Under the pieces are notes generated by a model. That model was not told where the DNA came from. It ran no database searches and saw nothing but the letters and a program-made list of their open reading frames with translations. Source: Apostichopus japonicus (taxonomy: Eukaryota > Echinodermata > Holothuroidea > Aspidochirotida > Stichopodidae). Taken from it: a stretch of DNA of 64,000 nucleotides. Positions within the stretch are counted from its first letter, which is position 1, and the number at the start of each line of letters is the position of its first letter. Made by a program: the position numbers and the translations under genes. The stretch spans positions 15,258,269 to 15,322,268 of the forward strand of contig NC_092572.1 of assembly GCF_037975245.1 (NCBI RefSeq). Direction: 5' to 3'. Shown here in pieces: positions 36,901 to 50,512 of the stretch.

Positions 36901-39900
36901 ACCCCGGGTGATGACGTCTTTTGCCGATCTTTTACAGCAAGTGTCTACACGGGGAGCTGTAAGTATTAGTTAATCCACCTAATTTCTCAGTCCATACAGT
37001 GGCGCGATGGCTTGGCGCACTGTACGAGCTGATGATCGAGACTCTCTTTTGCATCCGTGGTTCGAACCCCGGGTGATGACGTCTTTTGCCGATCTTTTAC
37101 AGCAAGTGCCTACACGGGGAGCTGTAAGTATTAGTTAATCCACCTAATTTCTCAGTCCATACAGTGGCGCGATGGCTTGGCGCACTGTACGAGCTGATGA
37201 TCGAGACTCTCTTTTGCATCCTTGGTTCGAACCCCGGGTGATGACGTCTTTTGCCGATCTTTTACAGCAAGTGCCTACACGGGGAGCTGTAAGTATTAGT
37301 TAATCCACCTAATTTCTCAGTCCATACAGTGGCGCGATGGCTTGGCGCACTGTACGAGCTGATGATCGAGACTCTCTTTTGCATCCGTGGTTCGAACCCC
37401 GGGGTGATGACGTCTTTTGCCGATCTTTTACAGCAAGTGCCTACACGGGGAGCTGTAAGTATTAGTTAATCCACCTAATTTCTCAGTCCATACAGTGGCG
37501 CGATGGCTTGGCGCACTGTACGAGCTGATGATCGAGACTCTCTTTTGCATCCGTGGTTCGAACCCCGGGGTGATGACGTCTTTTGCCGATCTTTTACAGC
37601 AAGTGCCTACACGGGGAGCTGTAAGTATTAGTTAATCCACCTAATTTCTCAGTCCATACAGTGGCGCGATGGCTTGGCGCACTGTACGAGCTGATGATCG
37701 AGACTCTCTTTTGCATCCGTGGTTCGAACCCCGGGGTGATGACGTCTTTTGCCGATCTTTTACAGCAAGTGCCTACACGGGGAGCTGTAAGTATTAGTTA
37801 ATCCACCTAATTTCTCAGTCCATACAGTGGCGCGATGGCTTGGCGCACTGTACGAGCTGATGATCGAGACTCTCTTTTGCATCCGTGGTTCGAACCCCGG
37901 GTGATGACGTCTTTTGCCGATCTTTTACAGCAAGTGCCTACACGGGGAGCTGTAAGTATTAGTTAATCCACCTAATTTCTCAGTCCATACAGTGGCGCGA
38001 TGGCTTGGCGCACTGTACGAGCTGATGATCGAGACTCTCTTTTGCATCCGTGGTTCGAACCCCGGGTGATGACGTCTTTTGCCGATCTTTTACAGCAAGT
38101 GCCTACACTGGGAGCTGTAAGTATTAGTTAATCCACCTAATTTCTCAGTCCATACAGTGGCGCGATGGCTTGGCGCACTGTACGAGCTGATGATCGAGAC
38201 TCTCTTTTGCATCCGTGGTTCGAACCCCGGGTGATGACGTCTTTTGCCGATCTTTTACAGCAAGTGCCTACACGGGGAGCTGTAAGTATTAGTTAATCCA
38301 CCTAATTTCTCAGTCCATACAGTGGCGCGATGGCTTGGCGCACTGTACAAGCTGATGATCGAGACTCTCTTTTGCATCCGTGGTTCGAACCCCGGGTGAT
38401 GACGTCTTTTGCCGATCTTTTACAGCAAGTGCCTACACGGGGAGCTGTAAGTATTAGTTAATCCACCTAATTTCTCAGTCCATACAGTGGCGCGATGGCT
38501 TGGCGCACTGTACGAGCTGATGATCGAGACTCTCTTTTGCATCCGTGGTTCGAACCCCGGGTGATGACGTCTTTTGCCGATCTTTTACAGCAAGTGCCTA
38601 CACGGGGAGCTGTAAGTATTAGTTAATCCACCTAATTTCTCAGTCCATACAGTGGCGCGATGGCTTGGCGCACTGTACGAGCTGATGATCGAGACTCTCT
38701 TTTGCATCCGTGGTTCGAACCCCGGGTGATGACGTCTTTTGCCGATCTTTTACAGCAAGTGCCTACACGGGGAGCTGTAAGTATTAGTTAATCCACCTAA
38801 TTTCTCAGTCCATACAGTGGCGCGATGGCTTGGCGCACTGTACGAGCTGATGATCGAGACTCTCTTTTGCATCCGTGGTTCGAACCCCGGGTGATGACGT
38901 CTTTTGCCGATCTTTTACAGCAAGTGCCTACACGGGCAGCTGTAAGTATTAGTTAATCCACCTAATTTCTCAGTCCATACAGTGGCGCGATGGCTTGGCG
39001 CACTGTACGAGCTGATGATCGAGACTCTCTTTTGCATCCGTGGTTCGAACCCCGGGTGATGACGTCTTTTGCCGATCTTTTACAGCAAGTGCCTACACGG
39101 GGAGCTGTAAGTATTAGTTAATCCACCTAATTTCTCAGTCCATACAGTGGCGCGATGGCTTGGCGCACTGTACGAGCTGATGATCGAGACTCTCTTTTGC
39201 ATCCGTGGTTCGAACCCCGGGTGATGACGTCTTTTGCCGATCTTTTACAGCAAGTGCCTACACGGGGAGCTGTAAGTATTAGTTAATCCACCTAATTTCT
39301 CAGTCCATACAGTGGCGCGATGGCTTGGCGCACTGTGCGAGCTGATGATCGAGACTCTCTTTTGCATCCGTGGTTCGAACCCCGGGTGATGACGTCTTTT
39401 GCCGATCTTTTACAGCAAGTGCCTACACGGGGAGCTGTAAGTATTAGTTAATCCACCTAATTTCTCAGTCCATACAGTGGCGCGATGGCTTGGCGCACTG
39501 TGCGAGCTGATGATCGAGACTCTCTTTTGCATCCGTGGTTCGAACCCCGGGTGATGACGTCTTTTGCCGATCTTTTACAGCAAGTGCCTACACGGGGAGC
39601 TGTAAGTATTAGTTAATCCACCTAATTTCTCAGTCCATACAGTGGCGCGATGGCTTGGCGCACTGTACGAGCTGATGATCGAGACTCTCTTTTGCATCCG
39701 TGGTTCGAACCCCGGGTGATGACGTCTTTTGCCGATCTTTTACAGCAAGTGCCTACACGGGGAGCTGTAAGTATTAGTTAATCCACCTAATTTCTCAGTC
39801 CATACAGTGGCGCGATGGCTTGGCGCACTGTACGAGCTGATGATCGAGACTCTCTTTTGCATCCGTGGTTCGAACCCCGGGTGATGACGTCTTTTGCCGA

Positions 39901-42900
39901 TCTTTTACAGCAAGTGCCTACACGGGGAGCTGTAAGTATTAGTTAATCCACCTAATTTCTCAGTCCATACAGTGGCGCGATGGCTTGGCGCACTGTACGA
40001 GCTGATGATCGAGACTCTCTTTTGCATCCGTGGTTCGAACCCCGGGTGATGACGTCTTTTGCCGATCTTTTACAGCAAGTGCCTACACGGGGAGCTGTAA
40101 GTATTAGTTAATCCACCTAATTTCTCAGTCCATACAGTGGCGCGATGGCTTGGCGCACTGTACGAGCTGATGATCGAGACTCTCTTTTGCATCCGTGGTT
40201 CGAACCCCGGGTGATGACGTCTTTTGCCGATCTTTTACAGCAAGTGCCTACACGGGGAGCTGTAAGTATTAGTTAATCCACCTAATTTCTCAGTCCATAC
40301 AGTGGCGCGATGGCTTGGCGCACTGTACGAGCTGATGATCGAGACTCTCTTTTGCATCCGTGGTTCGAACCCCGGGTGATGACGTCTTTTGCCGATCTTT
40401 TACAGCAAGTGCCTACACGGGGAGCTGTAAGTATTAGTTAATCCACCTAATTTCTCAGTCCATACAGTGGCGCGATGGCTTGGCGCACTGTACGAGCTGA
40501 TGATCGAGACTCTCTTTTGCATCCGTGGTTCGAACCCCGGGTGATGACGTCTTTTGCCGATCTTTTACAGCAAGTGCCTACACGGGGAGCTGTAAGTATT
40601 AGTTAATCCACCTAATTTCTCAGTCCATACAGTGGCGCGATGGCTTGGCGCACTGTACGAGCTGATGATCGAGACTCTCTTTTGCATCCGTGGTTCGAAC
40701 CCCGGGTGATGACGTCTTTTGCCGATCTTTTACAGCAAGTGCCTACACGGGGAGCTGTAAGTATTAGTTAATCCACCTAATTTCTCAGTCCATACAGTGG
40801 CGCGATGGCTTGGCGCACTGTACGAGCTGATGATCGAGACTCTCTTTTGCATCCGTGGTTCGAACCCCGGGTGATGACGTCTTTTGCCGATCTTTTACAG
40901 CAAGTGCCTACACGGGGAGCTGTAAGTATTAGTTAATCCACCTAATTTCTCAGTCCATACAGTGGCGCGATGGCTTGGCGCACTGTACGAGCTGATGATC
41001 GAGACTCTCTTTTGCATCCGTGGTTCGAACCCCGGGTGATGACGTCTTTTGCCGATCTTTTACAGCAAGTGCCTACACGGGGAGCTGTAAGTATTAGTTA
41101 ATCCACCTAATTTCTCAGTCCATACAGTGGCGCGATGGCTTGGCGCACTGTACGAGCTGATGATCGAGACTCTCTTTTGCATCCGTGGTTCGAACCCCGG
41201 GTGATGACGTCTTTTGCCGATCTTTTACAGCAAGTGCCTACACGGGGAGCTGTAAGTATTAGTTAATCCACCTAATTTCTCAGTCCATACAGTGGCGCGA
41301 TGGCTTGGCGCACTGTACGAGCTGATGATCGAGACTCTCTTTTGCATCCGTGGTTCGAACCCCGGGTGATGACGTCTTTTGCCGATCTTTTACAGCAAGT
41401 GCCTACACGGGGAGCTGTAAGTATTAGTTAATCCACCTAATTTCTCAGTCCATACAGTGGCGCGATGGCTTGGCGCACTGTACGAGCTGATGATCGAGAC
41501 TCTCTTTTGCATCCGTGGTTCGAACCCCGGGTGATGACGTCTTTTGCCGATCTTTTACAGCAAGTGCCTACACGGGGAGCTGTAAGTATTAGTTAATCCA
41601 CCTAATTTCTCAGTCCATACAGTGGCGCGATGGCTTGGCGCACTGTACGAGCTGATGATCGAGACTCTCTTTTGCATCCGTGGTTCGAACCCCGGGTGAT
41701 GACGTCTTTTGCCGATCTTTTACAGCAAGTGCCTACACGGGGAGCTGTAAGTATTAGTTAATCCACCTAATTTCTCAGTCCATACAGTGGCGCGATGGCT
41801 TGGCGCACTGTACGAGCTGATGATCGAGACTCTCTTTTGCATCCGTGGTTCGAACCCCGGGTGATGACGTCTTTTGCCGATCTTTTACAGCAAGTGCCTA
41901 CACGGGGAGCTGTAAGTATTAGTTAATCCACCTAATTTCTCAGTCCATACAGTGGCGCGATGGCTTGGCGCACTGTACGAGCTGATGATCGAGACTCTCT
42001 TTTGCATCCGTGGTTCGAACCCCGGGTGATGACGTCTTTTGCCGATCTTTTACAGCAAGTGCCTACACGGGGAGCTGTAAGTATTAGTTAATCCACCTAA
42101 TTTCTCAGTCCATACAGTGGCGCGATGGCTTGGCGCACTGTACGAGCTGATGATCGAGACTCTCTTTTGCATCCGTGGTTCGAACCCCGGGTGATGACGT
42201 CTTTTGCCGATCTTTTACAGCAAGTGCCTACACGGGGAGCTGTAAGTATTAGTTAATCCACCTAATTTCTCAGTCCATACAGTGGCGCGATGGCTTGGCG
42301 CACTGTACGAGCTGATGATCGAGACTCTCTTTTGCATCCGTGGTTCGAACCCCGGGTGATGACGTCTTTTGCCGATCTTTTACAGCAAGTGCCTACACGG
42401 GGAGCTGTAAGTATTAGTTAATCCACCTAATTTCTCAGTCCATACAGTGGCGCGATGGCTTGGCGCACTGTACGAGCTGATGATCGAGACTCTCTTTTGC
42501 ATCCGTGGTTCGAACCCCGGGTGATGACGTCTTTTGCCGATCTTTTACAGCAAGTGCCTACACGGGGAGCTGTAAGTATTAGTTAATCCACCTAATTTCT
42601 CAGTCCATACAGTGGCGCGATGGCTTGGCGCACTGTACGAGCTGATGATCGAGACTCTCTTTTGCATCCGTGGTTCGAACCCCGGGTGATGACGTCTTTT
42701 GCCGATCTTTTACAGCAAGTGCCTACACGGGGAGCTGTAAGTATTAGTTAATCCACCTAATTTCTCAGTCCATACAGTGGCGCGATGGCTTGGCGCACTG
42801 TACGAGCTGATGATCGAGACTCTCTTTTGCATCCGTGGTTCGAACCCCGGGTGATGACGTCTTTTGCCGATCTTTTACAGCAAGTGCCTACACGGGGAGC

Positions 42901-42949
42901 TGTAAGTATTAGTTAATCCACCTAATTTCTCAGTCCATACAGTGGCGCG

Positions 42950-45900
42950 ATGGATTGGCGCACTGTGCGAGCTGATGATCGAGACTCTCTTTTGCATCCG
43001 TGGTTCGAACCCCGGGTGATGACGTCTTTTGCCGATCTTTTACAGCAAGTGCCTACACGGGGAGCTGTAAGTATTAGTTAATCCACCTAATTTCTCAGTC
43101 CATACAGTGGCGCGATGGCTTGGCGCACTGTGCGAGCTGATGATCGAGACTCTCTTTTGCATCCGTGGTTCGAACCCCGTGAATGACGTCTTTTGCCGAT
43201 CTTTTACAGCAAGTGCCTACACGGGGAGCTGTAAGTATTAGTTAATCCACCTAATTTCTCAGTCCATACAGTGGCGCGATGGCTTGGCGCACTGTGCGAG
43301 CTGATGATCGAGACTCTCTTTTGCATCCGTGGTTCGAACCCCGGGTGATGACGTCTTTTGCCGATCTTTTACAGCAAGTGCCTACACGGGGAGCTGTAAG
43401 TATTAGTTAATCCACCTAATTTCTCAGTCCATACAGTGGCGCGATGGCTTGGCGCACTGTGCGAGCTGATGATCGAGACTCTCTTTTGCATCCGTGGTTC
43501 GAACCCCGGGTGATGACGTCTTTTGCCGATCTTTTACAGCAAGTGCCTACACGGGGAGCTGTAAGTATTAGTTAATCCACCTAATTTCTCAGTCCATACA
43601 GTGGCGCGATGGCTTGGCGCACTGTGCGAGCTGATGATCGAGACTCTCTTTTGCATCCGTGGTTCGAACCCCGGGTGATGACGTCTTTTGCCGATCTTTT
43701 ACAGCAAGTGCCTACACGGGGAGCTGTAAGTATTAGTTAATCCACCTAATTTCTCAGTCCATACAGTGGCGCGATGGCTTGGCGCACTGTACGAGCTGAT
43801 GATCGAGACTCTCTTTTGCATCCGTGGTTCGAACCCCGGGTGATGACGTCTTTTGCCGATCTTTTACAGCAAGTGCCTACACGGGGAGCTGTAAGTATTA
43901 GTTAATCCACCTAATTTCTCAGTCCATACAGTGGCGCGATGGCTTGGCGCACTGTACGAGCTGATGATCGAGACTCTCTTTTGCATCCGTGGTTCGAACC
44001 CCGGGTGATGACGTCTTTTGCCGATCTTTTACAGCAAGTGCCTACACGGGGAGCTGTAAGTATTAGTTAATCCACCTAATTTCTCAGTCCATACAGTGGC
44101 GCGATGGCTTGGCGCACTGTGCGAGCTGATGATCGAGACTCTCTTTTGCATCCGTGGTTCGAACCCCGGGTGATGACGTCTTTTGCCGATCTTTTACAGC
44201 AAGTGCCTACACGGGGAGCTGTAAGTATTAGTTAATCCACCTAATTTCTCAGTTCATACAGTGGCGCGATGGCTTGGCGCACTGTGCGAGCTGATGATCG
44301 AGACTCTCTTTTGCATCCGTGGTTCGAACCCCGGGTGATGACGTCTTTTGCCGATCTTTTACAGCAAGTGCCTACACGGGGAGCTGTAAGTATTAGTTAA
44401 TCCACCTAATTTCTCAGTCCATACAGTGGCGCGATGGCTTGGCGCACTGTGCGAGCTGATGATCGAGAATCTCTTTTGCATCCGTGGTTCGAACCCCGGG
44501 TGATGACGTCTTTTGCCGATCTTTTACAGCAAGTGCCTACACGGGGAGCTGTAAGTATTAGTTAATCCACCTAATTTCTCAGTCCATACAGTGGCGCGAT
44601 GGCTTGGCGCACTGTGCGAGCTGATGATCGAGAATCTCTTTTGCATCCGTGGTTCGAACCCCGGGTGATGACGTCTTTTGCCGATCTTTTACAGCAAGTG
44701 CCTACACGGGGAGCTGTAAGTATTAGTTAATCCACCTAATTTCTCAGTCCATACAGTGGCGCGATGGCTTGGCGCACTGTGCGAGCTGATGATCGAGAAT
44801 CTCTTTTGCATCCGTGGTTCGAACCCCGGGTGATGACGTCTTTTGCCGATCTTTTACAGCAAGTGCCTACACGGGGAGCTGTAAGTATTAGTTAATCCAC
44901 CTAATTTCTCAGTCCATACAGTGGCGCGATGGCTTGGCGCACTGTACGAGCTGATGATCGAGACTCTCTTTTGCATCCGTGGTTCGAACCCCGGGTGATG
45001 ACGTCTTTTGCCGATCTTTTACAGCAAGTGCCTACACGGGGAGCTGTAAGTATTAGTTAATCCACCTAATTTCTCAGTCCATACAGTGGCGCGATGGCTT
45101 GGCGCACTGTGCGAGCTGATGATCGAGACTCTCTTTTGCATCCGTGGTTCGAACCCCGGGTGATGACGTCTTTTGCCGATCTTTTACAGCAAGTGCCTAC
45201 ACGGGGAGCTGTAAGTATTAGTTAATCCACCTAATTTCTCAGTCCATACAGTGGCGCGATGGCTTGGCGCACTGTGCGAGCTGATGATCGAGACTCTCTT
45301 TTGCATCCGTGGTTCGAACCCCGGGTGATGACGTCTTTTGCCGATCTTTTACAGCAAGTGCCTACACGGGGAGCTGTAAGTATTAGTTAATCCACCTAAT
45401 TTCTCAGTCCATACAGTGGCGCGATGGCTTGGCGCACTGTACGAGCTGATGATCGAGACTCTCTTTTGCATCCGTGGTTCGAACCCCGGGTGATGACGTC
45501 TTTTGCCGATCTTTTACAGCAAGTGCCTACACGGGGAGCTGTAAGTATTAGTTAATCCACCTAATTTCTCAGTCCATACAGTGGCGCGATGGCTTGGCGC
45601 ACTGTGCGAGCTGATGATCGAGACTCTCTTTTGCATCCGTGGTTCGAACCCCGGGTGATGACGTCTTTTGCCGATCTTTTACAGCAAGTGCCTACACGGG
45701 GAGCTGTAAGTATTAGTTAATCCACCTAATTTCTCAGTCCATACAGTGGCGCGATGGCTTGGCGCACTGTGCGAGCTGATGATCGAGACTCTCTTTTGCA
45801 TCCGTGGTTCGAACCCCGGGTGATGACGTCTTTTGCCGATCTTTTACAGCAAGTGCCTACACGGGGAGCTGTAAGTATTAGTTAATCCACCTAATTTCTC

Positions 45901-48900
45901 AGTCCATACAGTGGCGCGATGGCTTGGCGCACTGTGCGAGCTGATGATCGAGACTCTCTTTTGCATCCGTGGTTCGAACCCCGGGTGATGACGTCTTTTG
46001 CCGATCTTTTACAGCAAGTGCCTACACGGGGAGCTGTAAGTATTAGTTAATCCACCTAATTTCTCAGTCCATACAGTGGCGCGATGGCTTGGCGCACTGT
46101 GCGAGCTGATGATCGAGACTCTCTTTTGCATCCGTGGTTCGAACCCCGGGTGATGACGTCTTTTGCCGATCTTTTACAGCAAGTGCCTACACGGGGAGCT
46201 GTAAGTATTAGTTAATCCACCTAATTTCTCAGTCCATACAGTGGCGCGATGGCTTGGCGCACTGTACGAGCTGATGATCGAGACTCTCTTTTGCATCCGT
46301 GGTTCGAACCCCGGGGTGATGACGTCTTTTGCCGATCTTTTACAGCAAGTGCCAACACGGGCAGCTGTAAGTATTAGTTAATCCACCTAATTTCTCAGTC
46401 CATACAGTGGCGCGATGGCTTGGCGCACTGTGCGAGCTGATGATCGAGACTCTCTTTTGCATCCGTGGTTCGAACCCCGGGTGATGACGTCTTTTGCCGA
46501 TCTTTTACAGCAAGTGCCTACACGGGGAGCTGTAAGTATTAGTTAATCCACCTAATTTCTCAGTCCATACAGTGGCGCGATGGCTTGGCGCACTGTACGA
46601 GCTGATGATCGAGACTCTCTTTTGCATCCGTGGTTCGAACCCCGGGTGATGACGTCTTTTGCCGATCTTTTACAGCAAGTGCCTACACGGGGAGCTGTAA
46701 GTATTAGTTAATCCACCTAATTTCTCAGTCCATACAGTGGCGCGATGGCTTGGCGCACTGTGCGAGCTGATGATCGAGAATCTCTTTTGCATCCGTGGTT
46801 CGAACCCCGGGTGATGACGTCTTTTGCCGATCTTTTACAGCAAGTGCCTACACGGGGAGCTGTAAGTATTAGTTAATCCACCTAATTTCTCAGTCCATAC
46901 AGTGGCGCGATGGCTTGGCGCACTGTACGAGCTGATGATCGAGAATCTCTTTTGCATCCGTGGTTCGAACCCCGGGTGATGACGTCTTTTGCCGATCTTT
47001 TACAGCAAGTGCCTACACGGGGAGCTGTAAGTATTAGTTAATCCACCTAATTTCTCAGTCCATACAGTGGCGCGATGGCTTGGCGCACTGTACGAGCTGA
47101 TGATCGAGACTCTCTTTTGCATCCGTGGTTCGAACCCCGGGTGATGACGTCTTTTGCCGATCTTTTACAGCAAGTGCCTACACGGGGAGCTGTAAGTATT
47201 AGTTAATCCACCTAATTTCTCAGTCCATACAGTGGCGCGATGGCTTGGCGCACTGTGCGAGCTGATGATCGAGACTCTCTTTTGCATCCGTGGTTCGAAC
47301 CCCGGGTGATGACGTCTTTTGCCGATCTTTTACAGCAAGTGCCTACACGGGGAGCTGTAAGTATTAGTTAATCCACCTAATTTCTCAGTCCATACAGTGG
47401 CGCGATGGCTTGGCGCACTGTGCGAGCTGATGATCGAGACTCTCTTTTGCATCCGTGGTTCGAACCCCGGGTGATGACGTCTTTTGCCGATCTTTTACAG
47501 CAAGTGCCTACACGGGGAGCTGTAAGTATTAGTTAATCCACCTAATTTCTCAGTCCATACAGTGGCGCAATGGCTTGGCGCACTGTACGAGCTGATGATC
47601 GAGACTCTCTTTTGCATCCGTGGTTCGAACCCCGGGTGATGACGTCTTTTGCCGATCTTTTACAGCAAGTGCCTACACGGGGAGCTGTAAGTATTAGTTA
47701 ATCCACCTAATTTCTCAGTCCATACAGTGGCGCGATGGCTTGGCGCACTGTGCGAGCTGATGATCGAGACTCTCTTTTGCATCCGTGGTTCGAACCCCGG
47801 GTGATGACGTCTTTTGCCGATCTTTTACAGCAAGTGCCTACACGGGGAGCTGTAAGTATTAGTTAATCCACCTAATTTCTCAGTCCATACAGTGGCGCGA
47901 TGGCTTGGCGCACTGTGCGAGCTGATGATCGAGACTCTCTTTTGCATCCGTGGTTCGAACCCCGGGTGATGACGTCTTTTGCCGATCTTTTACAGCAAGT
48001 GCCTACACGGGGAGCTGTAAGTATTAGTTATTCCACCTAATTTCTCAGTCCATACAGTGGCGCGATGGCTTGGCGCACTGTGCGAGCTGATGATCGAGAC
48101 TCTCTTTTGCATCCGTGGTTCGAACCCCGGGTGATGACGTCTTTTGCCGATCTTTTACAGCAAGTGCCTACACGGGGAGCTGTAAGTATTAGTTATTCCA
48201 CCTAATTTCTCAGTCCATACAGTGGCGCGATGGCTCGGCGCACTGTGCGAGCTGATGATCGAGACTCTCTTTTGCATCCGTGGTTCGAACCCCGGGTGAT
48301 GACGTCTTTTGCCGATCTTTTACAGCAAGTGCCTACACGGGGAGCTGTAAGTGTTAGTTAATCCACCTAATTTCTCAGTCCATACAGTGGCGCGATGGCT
48401 CCGCGCACTGTGCGAGCTGATGATCGAGACTCTCTTTTGCATCCGTGGTTCGAACCCCGGGTGATGACGTCTTTTGCCGATCTTTTACAGCAAGTGCCTA
48501 CACGGGGAGCTGTAAGTGTTAGTTAATCCACCTAATTTCTCAGTCCATACAGTGGCGCGATGGCTCCGCGCACTGTGCGAGCTGATGATCGAGACTCTCT
48601 TTTGCATCCGTGGTTCGAACCCCGGGTGATGACGTCTTTTGCCGATCTTTTACAGCAAGTGCCTACACGGGGAGCTGTAAGTATTAGTTAATCCACCTAA
48701 TTTCTCAGTCCATACAGTGGCGCGATGGCTTGGCGCACTGTGCGAGCTGATGATCGAGACTCTCTTTTGCATCCGTGGTTCGAACCCCGGGTGATGACGT
48801 CTTTTGCCGATCTTTTACAGCAAGTGCCTACACGGGGAGCTGTAAGTATTAGTTAATCCACCTAATTTCTCAGTCCATACAGTGGCGCGATGGCTTGGCG

Positions 48901-50490
48901 CACTGTACGAGCTGATGATCGAGACTCTCTTTTGCATCCGTGGTTCGAACCCCGGGTGATGACGTCTTTTGCCGATCTTTTACAGCAAGTGCCTACACGG
49001 GGAGCTGTAAGTATTAGTTAATCCACCTAATTTCTCAGTCCATACAGTGGCGCGATGGCTTGGCGCACTGTGCGAGCTGATGATCGAGAATCTCTTTTGC
49101 ATCCGTGGTTCGAACCCCGGGTGATGACGTCTTTTGCCGATCTTTTACAGCAAGTGCCTACACGGGGAGCTGTAAGTATTAGTTAATCCACCTAATTTCT
49201 CAGTCCATACAGTGGCGCGATGGCTTGGCGCACTGTGCGAGCTGATGATCGAGAATCTCTTTTGCATCCGTGGTTCGAACCCCGGGTGATGACGTCTTTT
49301 GCCGATCTTTTACAGCAAGTGCCTACACGGGGAGCTGTAAGTATTAGTTAATCCACCTAATTTCTCAGTCCATACAGTGGCGCGATGGCTTGGCGCACTG
49401 TACGAGCTGATGATCGAGAATCTCTTTTGCATCCGTGGTTCGAACCCCGGGTGATGACGTCTTTTGCCGATCTTTTACAGCAAGTGCCTACACGGGGAGC
49501 TGTAAGTATTAGTTAATCCACCTAATTTCTCAGTCCATACAGTGGCGCGATGGCTTGGCGCACTGTACGAGCTGATGATCGAGAATCTCTTTTGCATCCG
49601 TGGTTCGAACCCCGGGTGATGACGTCTTTTGCCGATCTTTTACAGCAAGTGCCTACACGGGGAGCTGTAAGTATTAGTTAATCCACCTAATTTCTCAGTC
49701 CATACAGTGGCGCGATGGCTTGGCGCACTGTACGAGCTGATGATCGAGACTCTCTTTTGCATCCGTGGTTCGAACCCCGGGTGATGACGTCTTTTGCCGA
49801 TCTTTTACAGCAAGTGCCTACACGGGGAGCTGTAAGTATTAGTTAATCCACCTAATTTCTCAGTCCATACAGTGGCGCGATGGCTTGGCGCACTGTGCGA
49901 GCTGATGATCGAGACTCTCTTTTGCATCCGTGGTTCGAACCCCGGGTGATGACGTCTTTTGCCGATCTTTTACAGCAAGTGCCTACACGGGGAGCTGTAA
50001 GTATTAGTTAATCCACCTAATTTCTCAGTCCATACAGTGGCGCGATGGCTTGGCGCACTGTACGAGCTGATGATCGAGACTCTCTTTTGCATCCGTGGTT
50101 CGAACCCCGGGTGATGACGTCTTTTGCCGATCTTTTACAGCAAGTGCCTACACGGGGAGCTGTAAGTATTAGTTAATCCACCTAATTTCTCAGTCCATAC
50201 AGTGGCGCGATGGCTTGGCGCACTGTGCGAGCTGATGATCGAGAATCTCTTTTGCATCCGTGGTTCGAACCCCGGGTGATGACGTCTTTTGCCGATCTTT
50301 TACAGCAAGTGCCTACACGGGGAGCTGTAAGTATTAGTTAATCCACCTAATTTCTCAGTCCATACAGTGGCGCGATGGCTTGGCGCACTGTACGAGCTGA
50401 TGATCGAGAATCTCTTTTGCATCCGTGGTTCGAACCCCGGGTGATGACGTCTTTTGCCGATCTTTTACAGCAAGTGCCTACACGGGGAGC
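42950..50490. repeat. GTGCGAG / GAGAATC variant zone of the satellite
   Basis: All monomers are 165 bp apart from one -1 copy (near 43,179) and one +1 copy (near 46,313). Two linked variants are enriched: ACTGTGCGAG instead of ACTGTACGAG, and GATCGAGAATC instead of GATCGAGACTC. GAGAATC monomers come in clusters starting at 44,465, 46,776, 49,086 and 50,241. The last members of the first two clusters are 2,146 bp apart (13 monomers plus one base). Local sub-variants (TTATTCC at 48,030 and 48,195; GTGTTAG with GCTCCGCGC near 48,360 and 48,525) appear as adjacent pairs, as expected from recent neighbour-to-neighbour duplication. Confidence 0.8.
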
Positions 50491-50512
50491 TTAATCGGCC
50501 TAATATCTCAGT
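50491..50512. repeat. Terminal satellite remnant at the right array edge
   Basis: The last full-length monomer runs to CACGGGGAGC at 50,490. The next unit lacks TGTAAGTATTAG and continues as TTAATCGGCCTAATATCTCAGT before similarity stops. The remnant has ATATCTCAG, typical of the first 11 kb, while its immediate neighbours have ATTTCTCAG, and CGGCC instead of CCACC. It looks like an older monomer left outside the zone of homogenisation. Confidence 0.75.

Larger units (their letters stand above)
1..50512. repeat. tRNA-like satellite array, about 309 monomers of 165/154 bp
   Basis: The whole stretch is one direct tandem array with no interruption; it begins inside a monomer, so it extends beyond the left edge. 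Spacing of the GACGTC motif gives 165 bp for most units (for example 19,079 to 19,244). My hand count is about 260 copies of 165-166 bp, 43 of 154 bp, four of 174 bp and two of 129 bp. The 154-bp form lacks the 11-bp piece GCCGATCTTTT; about 22 copies carry an extra G after CCCCGGG. The monomer is CpG-rich, about 50% GC by eye, against AT-rich flanking DNA. Its core is tRNA-like (see the entry at 19,166). Copies differ by only a few substitutions, so homogenisation is strong. Alternative descriptions are a tandemly amplified tRNA-derived SINE fragment or a tRNA-pseudogene array. It has no CRISPR architecture: the whole unit is conserved and there are no spacers. Confidence 0.97.

Noticed and set aside
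1-50490. CRISPR array
   Set aside because: The full 154-165 bp unit is repeated with no variable spacers, the setting is eukaryotic, and there are no cas genes.
1-50490. Cluster of functional tRNA genes
   Set aside because: The acceptor strands do not pair in register, the anticodon arm is poor, the T-stem has mismatches, and a T4 run interrupts the body.
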